Below, piece after piece: positions 35,511 through 39,708 of a stretch of DNA of 39,708 nt. Position numbers and translations under genes: made by a program. The notes beneath the pieces are model-generated. The model did no database searches, was not told the DNA's origin, and saw nothing but the letters and a program-made list of their open reading frames with translations. The stretch comes from Sulfuriferula thiophila (lineage in GTDB: Bacteria > Pseudomonadota > Gammaproteobacteria > Burkholderiales > Sulfuriferulaceae). The stretch lies in the NCBI RefSeq assembly GCF_003864975.1, contig NZ_BHGL01000013.1, positions 1 to 39,708 of the forward strand, written 5' to 3'. The number at the start of each line of letters is the position of its first letter. Position 1 is the first letter of the stretch.

Positions 35511-38390
35511 ATGCAGACTGTAACCGCCACTACCACCGAGAGCCATGTGCCACCGCACTATGATGCTTTGGCAGAACCAAATAGCCAGACTGTGTTGAAT
35601 GATTACAAAATCATCCGACGTAACGGCACGGTGGTAGGCTTTGAACCGTCCAAGATCGCAATTGCAATGACCAAAGCGTTTATTGCAGTGCATGGCGGTC
35701 AGGCAGCGGCGTCAGCGCGCATTCGCGAGATGGTCGACCAACTCACCAACGGCGTAGTACAGGCATTGATGCGCCGCCAGCCACATGGCGGCACCTGCCA
35801 TATTGAAGATATTCAGGATCAGGTCGAACTGGCGCTGATGCGTTCCGGCGAACATGAAGTCGCGCGTGCCTACGTGCTGTACCGTGAAAAGCGCAATCAG
35901 GAACGTGCCGCGCATCGCGCAGAAAGCGTCACCGAATCCGCGATTTTCGTGCTCGAAGACGGCGTGCGCAAGCCGCTGGATATGGCCGCATTGCAAGCGT
36001 TAGTGCTGACCGCATGCGAAGGCCTGAGCAGCGAAGTGAATCCTGAGACCATCCTGCATGCCGTAGTGCGCGACCTGTACGATGGCGTGCCTATGGCTGA
36101 AGTGGAAAAAGCGCTGATTCTGGCCGCGCGTGCCGGCATCGAGCAAGATCCTGACTACTCCTTTGTTACTGCACGTCTGCTGCTCAACACCATCCGTCAC
36201 GAAGTGCTGGGCCGCACCACCACCCAGGCTGAGATGGCCGGTCTGTACCCTGACTATTTCGCGTCCTACATCAAAAAAGGCATCAACGCCGAATTGCTCG
36301 ACGCACGTCTGGCGCAGTTTGATCTGGTCAAGCTGGGCGCAGCGCTGAATGCCAGCCGTGATTTCAACTTTGGTTATCTGGGTTTGCAAACTCTGTATGA
36401 CCGTTATTTCCTGCATATTGAAGAAAGCCGCATCGAGTTGCCGCAAGCGTTCTTCATGCGCGTGGCCATGGGCCTGGCACTGAACGAAATCGACCGCGAA
36501 GCGCGTGCCATCGAGTTCTACAACGTGCTGTCCAGCTTCGACTTCATGAGTTCCACCCCGACCCTGTTCAATGCCGGTACCCGTCACAGCCAGTTGTCAT
36601 CCTGCTACCTGACCACCGTGTCTGACGATCTGGATGGCATCTATCAGGCAATCAAAGAAAACGCCATGCTGCAGAAATACGCAGGCGGTCTGGGTAACGA
36701 CTGGACCCCGGTGCGCGCACTGGGTGCCCGCATCAAAGGCACCAACGGCAAATCCCAAGGCGTTGTGCCATTCCTGAAAGTCGTTAATGACACCGCTGTT
36801 GCAGTGAACCAGGGCGGCAAGCGCAAAGGTGCAGTCTGCGCCTATCTGGAAACATGGCACCTCGACATCGAAGAATTCCTCGAGTTGCGCAAGAACACCG
36901 GTGATGATCGCCGTCGTACCCACGACATGAATACCGCCAACTGGATTCCTGACCTGTTCATGAAGCGCGTCATGGAAAACGGCGACTGGACCCTGTTCAG
37001 CCCATCTGATGTAGTTGACCTGCATGATCTGTACGGTCAGGCGTTTGAAATCGCGTACACCGCATACGAAGCCAAAGCCGACAGTGGCGAAATCAAATTC
37101 TTCAAGCGCATCCCGGCGACGCAGTTGTGGCGCAAGATGTTGAGCATGCTGTTTGAAACGGGTCATCCCTGGATCACCTTCAAAGACCCATGCAACATCC
37201 GCAGCCCGCAGCAGCACGTTGGCGTCGTACACAGCTCCAACCTGTGCACCGAGATCACGCTCAATACTTCCGATACCGAGATTGCGGTGTGCAACCTGGG
37301 CTCGGTCAACCTGGTCGCTCACCTTGAAGATGACGGCAAGGGCGGCAAGAAGCTGAATCTGGAAAAAATGCAGCGCACCATCAAGATCGCCATGCGCATG
37401 CTGGATAACGTGGTTGACGTCAACTTCTACGCTGTTGGCAAAGCACGCAACTCCAACCTCAAGCACCGTCCGGTTGGTCTGGGCATTATGGGCTTCCAGG
37501 ATTGCCTGCACGCCATGCGTGTACCGTATGCATCGGATGCCGCGGTTGAATTCGCTGACCGCTCCATGGAAGCTGTATGCTACTACGCCTACTGGGCATC
37601 GACCGAGCTCGCAGCCGAGCGCGGCCGTTACTCCAGCTTCGAAGGTTCGTTGTGGAGCCAGGGTATCCTGCCGCAAGACTCGCTCAAGATGCTCGGTCAG
37701 CAACGCGGCGGCTATCTGGAAGTCGATTACTCCAGCACACTGGACTGGGATGCACTGCGCAACCAGATCAAACAGCACGGCATGCGCAACTCCAACTGCG
37801 TAGCGATCGCACCAACCGCGACCATCTCCAACATCGTTGGCGTGTCTGCCTGTATCGAGCCGGCGTACCAGAACATCTACGTCAAATCCAACCTGTCAGG
37901 TGAGTTCACCATGACTAACGAATACCTGGTGCGCGACCTCAAGGCCCTGAAACTTTGGGACGAAGTGATGGTCGGAGATATCAAGTACTTCGACGGTTCA
38001 CTGGCGAAGATCGACCGTATCCCTGCCGAACTGCGCCAGCTGTATGCGACTGCATTCGAAATGGATACCCAGTGGATCGTGGAATGCGCCGCACGCCGCC
38101 AGAAATGGATCGATCAGGCACAAAGCCTGAACATCTACATGGCCGGTGCATCCGGTAAGAAACTGGATGAAACCTACAAACTGGCATGGTTACGTGGCCT
38201 GAAAACCACCTACTACCTGCGCACTTTAGGCGCGACCAGCGCTGAGAAATCCACCGGCAAAGGTGGCGAGCTCAACGCCGTCAGCTCTGGCGCACCCGCA
38301 GCGCCAAGCGCAGCAGCTGTTGCAGCAGCACCGGCAACCGAAGTCAAATTCTGCGCGATTGACGACCCGACCTGCGAATCCTGCCAGTAA
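35511..38390 (+). CDS. nrdA: Class Ia ribonucleoside-diphosphate reductase, alpha subunit
   Basis: NrdA reduces ribonucleoside diphosphates to deoxyribonucleotides with NrdB. The 959-residue form is longer than the 761 of E. coli because two ATP-cone domains precede the catalytic barrel (about 31-130, KIIRRNGTVVGFEPSKI, and about 145-235, VLEDGVRKPLDMAALQ). The active-site redox pair is C365 (SSCYLTT) and C594 (VCNLGSVN). The radical site is N577, C579 and E581 in SNLCTEITL. The C-terminal shuttle cysteines are in CESCQ. An Ala/Pro-rich linker (about 915-945) precedes the swinging tail. nrdB follows after 57 bases. Confidence 0.97.
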   Translation: MQTVTATTTESHVPPHYDALAEPNSQTVLNDYKIIRRNGTVVGFEPSKIAIAMTKAFIAVHGGQAAASARIREMVDQLTNGVVQALMRRQPHGGTCHIEDIQDQVELALMRSGEHEVARAYVLYREKRNQERAAHRAESVTESAIFVLEDGVRKPLDMAALQALVLTACEGLSSEVNPETILHAVVRDLYDGVPMAEVEKALILAARAGIEQDPDYSFVTARLLLNTIRHEVLGRTTTQAEMAGLYPDYFASYIKKGINAELLDARLAQFDLVKLGAALNASRDFNFGYLGLQTLYDRYFLHIEESRIELPQAFFMRVAMGLALNEIDREARAIEFYNVLSSFDFMSSTPTLFNAGTRHSQLSSCYLTTVSDDLDGIYQAIKENAMLQKYAGGLGNDWTPVRALGARIKGTNGKSQGVVPFLKVVNDTAVAVNQGGKRKGAVCAYLETWHLDIEEFLELRKNTGDDRRRTHDMNTANWIPDLFMKRVMENGDWTLFSPSDVVDLHDLYGQAFEIAYTAYEAKADSGEIKFFKRIPATQLWRKMLSMLFETGHPWITFKDPCNIRSPQQHVGVVHSSNLCTEITLNTSDTEIAVCNLGSVNLVAHLEDDGKGGKKLNLEKMQRTIKIAMRMLDNVVDVNFYAVGKARNSNLKHRPVGLGIMGFQDCLHAMRVPYASDAAVEFADRSMEAVCYYAYWASTELAAERGRYSSFEGSLWSQGILPQDSLKMLGQQRGGYLEVDYSSTLDWDALRNQIKQHGMRNSNCVAIAPTATISNIVGVSACIEPAYQNIYVKSNLSGEFTMTNEYLVRDLKALKLWDEVMVGDIKYFDGSLAKIDRIPAELRQLYATAFEMDTQWIVECAARRQKWIDQAQSLNIYMAGASGKKLDETYKLAWLRGLKTTYYLRTLGATSAEKSTGKGGELNAVSSGAPAAPSAAAVAAAPATEVKFCAIDDPTCESCQ

Positions 38391-38399
38391 ATAAAAAGG

Positions 38400-38419
38400 C
38401 CGCCAGTTAACACTGGCGG
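38400..38419 (-). terminator. Perfect hairpin between nrdA and nrdB, with U-tract only on the minus strand
   Basis: CCGCCAGT and ACTGGCGG form an eight-pair perfect stem with a TAAC loop, nine bases after the nrdA stop. On the plus strand no T-run follows, so nrdB transcription should pass. On the minus strand it is followed by CCTTTTTATTT, a standard intrinsic terminator. It could block antisense transcription into nrdA, or simply stabilise the 3' end of nrdA mRNA. Confidence 0.65.
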
Positions 38420-38447
38420 TGCTATAAATAAGATTAAGGAGCACCCT

Positions 38448-39563
38448 ATGCTGAGTTTTGAAGACACTTTTACCACCCCCGCATCACAGACGGCCATGCC
38501 GGTCGGCGGCGATCTGCCTGCCGCTGATCTGGAAGCAGCCGTAGCCAGCCGCGTCCGCGCTGAAGACAAACGCATCATCAATGGCACCGCCGACGTAAAT
38601 CAATTAGTTCCGTTCAAATACAAATGGGCATGGGATAAATACCTGTCCGGTTGCGCCAACCACTGGATGCCGCAAGAGATCAACATGAGCCGCGATATCG
38701 CGCAGTGGAAAGATCCAACCGCACTGACCGAAGACGAGCGCCGTGTAGTCAAGCGCAACCTCGGCTTCTTCGTTACCGCCGACAGCCTGGCCGCCAACAA
38801 CATCGTGCTTGGTACCTATCGTCACATCACCGCACCTGAGTGCCGCCAGTACCTGCTGCGTCAGGCATTTGAAGAAGCTATTCACACCCACGCTTATCAA
38901 TACATTGTTGAGAGCCTGGGTCTGGACGAAGCCGAGATATTCAACGCCTATCACGAAGTGCAAAGCATCCGCGATAAAGACGACTTCCTGATCCCGTTCA
39001 TCGAAACCCTGACTAATCCGGAATTCAAAACCGGCACGCCAGAGAACGACCAGAAGCTGCTCAAATCCCTGATCGTATTCGCCTGCATCATGGAAGGTCT
39101 GTTCTTCTACGTCGGTTTCGCGCAGATCCTCGCGCTGGGCCGCCAGAACAAGATGACCGGTGCCGCCGAGCAGTACCAGTACATCCTGCGCGACGAATCC
39201 ATGCACTGCAATTTCGGTATCGACCTGATCAACACCATCAAGCTGGAAAATCCGCACCTGTGGACCAGCGAGTTCCGTGACGAGATCAAGGCCTTGATGC
39301 TCAAAGGTGTTGAGCTGGAATACCGCTATGCGGAAGACACCATGCCGCGCGGTGTGCTGGGTTTGAATGCCAGCATGTTCAAGGAATACCTGCGCTTTAT
39401 TGCTAACCGTCGCTGCCAGCAGATCGGTCTGGATGAGTTGTTTGCCAATGCGACCAATCCGTTCCCGTGGATGTCGGAGATGATCGATTTGAAGAAGGAG
39501 AAAAACTTCTTTGAAACTCGGGTGACTGAGTATCAGACGGGTGGGGCGTTGAGTTGGGATTGA
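38448..39563 (+). CDS. nrdB: Class Ia ribonucleoside-diphosphate reductase, beta subunit
   Basis: NrdB carries the diiron-tyrosyl radical for NrdA. In 371 residues the ligands are D112 (TADSL), E143 and H146 (EEAIHTHAY), then E in CIMEGLFFY and E and H in RDESMHCNF. The radical tyrosine is Y150, four residues after H146 as in E. coli Y122. The C-terminal tail ([10 protein letters not shown]) binds NrdA. AAGGAG lies just before the ATG. An intrinsic terminator follows 13 bases after the stop. Confidence 0.96.
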   Translation: MLSFEDTFTTPASQTAMPVGGDLPAADLEAAVASRVRAEDKRIINGTADVNQLVPFKYKWAWDKYLSGCANHWMPQEINMSRDIAQWKDPTALTEDERRVVKRNLGFFVTADSLAANNIVLGTYRHITAPECRQYLLRQAFEEAIHTHAYQYIVESLGLDEAEIFNAYHEVQSIRDKDDFLIPFIETLTNPEFKTGTPENDQKLLKSLIVFACIMEGLFFYVGFAQILALGRQNKMTGAAEQYQYILRDESMHCNFGIDLINTIKLENPHLWTSEFRDEIKALMLKGVELEYRYAEDTMPRGVLGLNASMFKEYLRFIANRRCQQIGLDELFANATNPFPWMSEMIDLKKEKNFFETRVTEYQTGGALSWD

Positions 39564-39576
39564 GGGTTAGGTAGAG

Positions 39577-39609
39577 AAAAAGGCGCATGAGAATGCGCCT
39601 TTTTATTTT
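39577..39609 (+). terminator. Intrinsic terminator of nrdAB
   Basis: GGCGCAT and ATGCGCC pair around a GAGA loop, extended by AAAAA/TTTTT, and are followed by TTTTTATTTT. Strong in the forward direction and, because of the A-tract, potentially bidirectional. Confidence 0.92.
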
Positions 39610-39636
39610 GGATTCCATGTTGCTTAGATAGGATTC

Positions 39637-39708
39637 TGGACTTCACCCGTTTTCGTAGACATTTCTCAACTTCCGGTTTGTAACTGTTCGAACGCCATTG
39701 GACTCAGT
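39637..39708 (-). mobile_element. 3' end of an IS3-family insertion sequence
   Basis: A terminal-repeat-like sequence starts TGGACTTCACCCG at 39637 and reads on the minus strand as an end in CA, as in IS3-family elements. Immediately inside it lies the end of a transposase frame. The element continues past the window edge, so the other end, its inverted repeat and the target duplication cannot be seen. It is inserted 28 bases after the nrdAB terminator and breaks no gene. Confidence 0.75.
39666..39708 (-). CDS. IS3-family transposase OrfB, C-terminal fragment (partial)
   Basis: The last 13 codons read LSPMAFEQLQTGS and a stop, the common C-terminus of IS3-family OrfB, a DDE integrase. It is cut by the window edge. 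Identification rests on this short but characteristic ending and the adjoining terminal repeat. Confidence 0.7.
   Translation of the reverse strand, partial: LSPMAFEQLQTGS

Noticed and set aside
36597-37778. 393-codon open frame on the minus strand
   Set aside because: It is antisense to nrdA, has no ribosome-binding site or family motif, and arises from the codon bias of nrdA.

Overview
The window looks like chromosomal DNA of a sulfur- and metal-adapted betaproteobacterium. That placement rests on the gene set and is an inference: a SoxB fragment, two DsrE-family proteins, a rubrerythrin/Fe-S oxidoreductase/DUF3501 operon, opgH-opgD, class Ia nrdAB, prfC and lolCD. A sulfur- or iron-oxidising member of the Nitrosomonadales would fit. 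I see no tRNA, rRNA, CRISPR array or phage module. The right edge lies in the end of an IS3-family element. The left edge probably lies in another insertion sequence that cuts soxB, so the window may be a contig bounded by mobile repeats.

Layout. 1-6.2 kb, minus strand: IS-truncated soxB, an alpha/beta hydrolase of the non-heme chloroperoxidase type, a DUF2797 zinc-cysteine protein, a TonB-like membrane-anchored protein and prfC. 6.3-9.3 kb, minus: an NlpC/P60 peptidase followed at once by a BarA-like tripartite hybrid histidine kinase. 9.4-13.5 kb, plus: a UbiB/ABC1-family kinase-like protein, the lipoprotein-releasing transporter lolC-lolD and a small hypothetical gene. This runs into a convergent outer-membrane barrel gene. 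14.4-21.0 kb, plus: an exported DsrE-like protein, a His-rich small exported protein and a heavy-metal RND efflux operon in adaptor-pump-outer-membrane-factor order, closed by a bidirectional terminator. 21.1-25.0 kb, minus: two translationally coupled transglutaminase-like proteins, a SAM methyltransferase, a YajG-type lipoprotein and DsrE2. DsrE2 is divergent from a LysR regulator at 25.2-26.1 kb. 26.3-30.4 kb, minus: opgH-opgD for osmoregulated periplasmic glucans, lying between two copies of a short direct repeat. 31.1-33.6 kb, plus: rubrerythrin without a rubredoxin domain, a double-CCG Fe-S oxidoreductase and DUF3501. Two small secondary genes with a shared C-terminal motif follow. 34.4-35.2 kb, minus: purU. 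35.5-39.6 kb, plus: nrdA-nrdB behind a control region carrying paired NrdR-box-like sites and DnaA boxes.

How the genes relate. The SoxB fragment, DsrE-like protein and DsrE2 point to sulfur-compound oxidation and sulfur trafficking. The rubrerythrin/Fe-S/DUF3501 operon is a tight, uncharacterised redox module and the best candidate here for an undescribed system. The RND operon exports divalent metal or copper-group ions. OpgHD, LolCD, the NlpC/P60 enzyme, the barrel protein and the YajG lipoprotein all act in the envelope.
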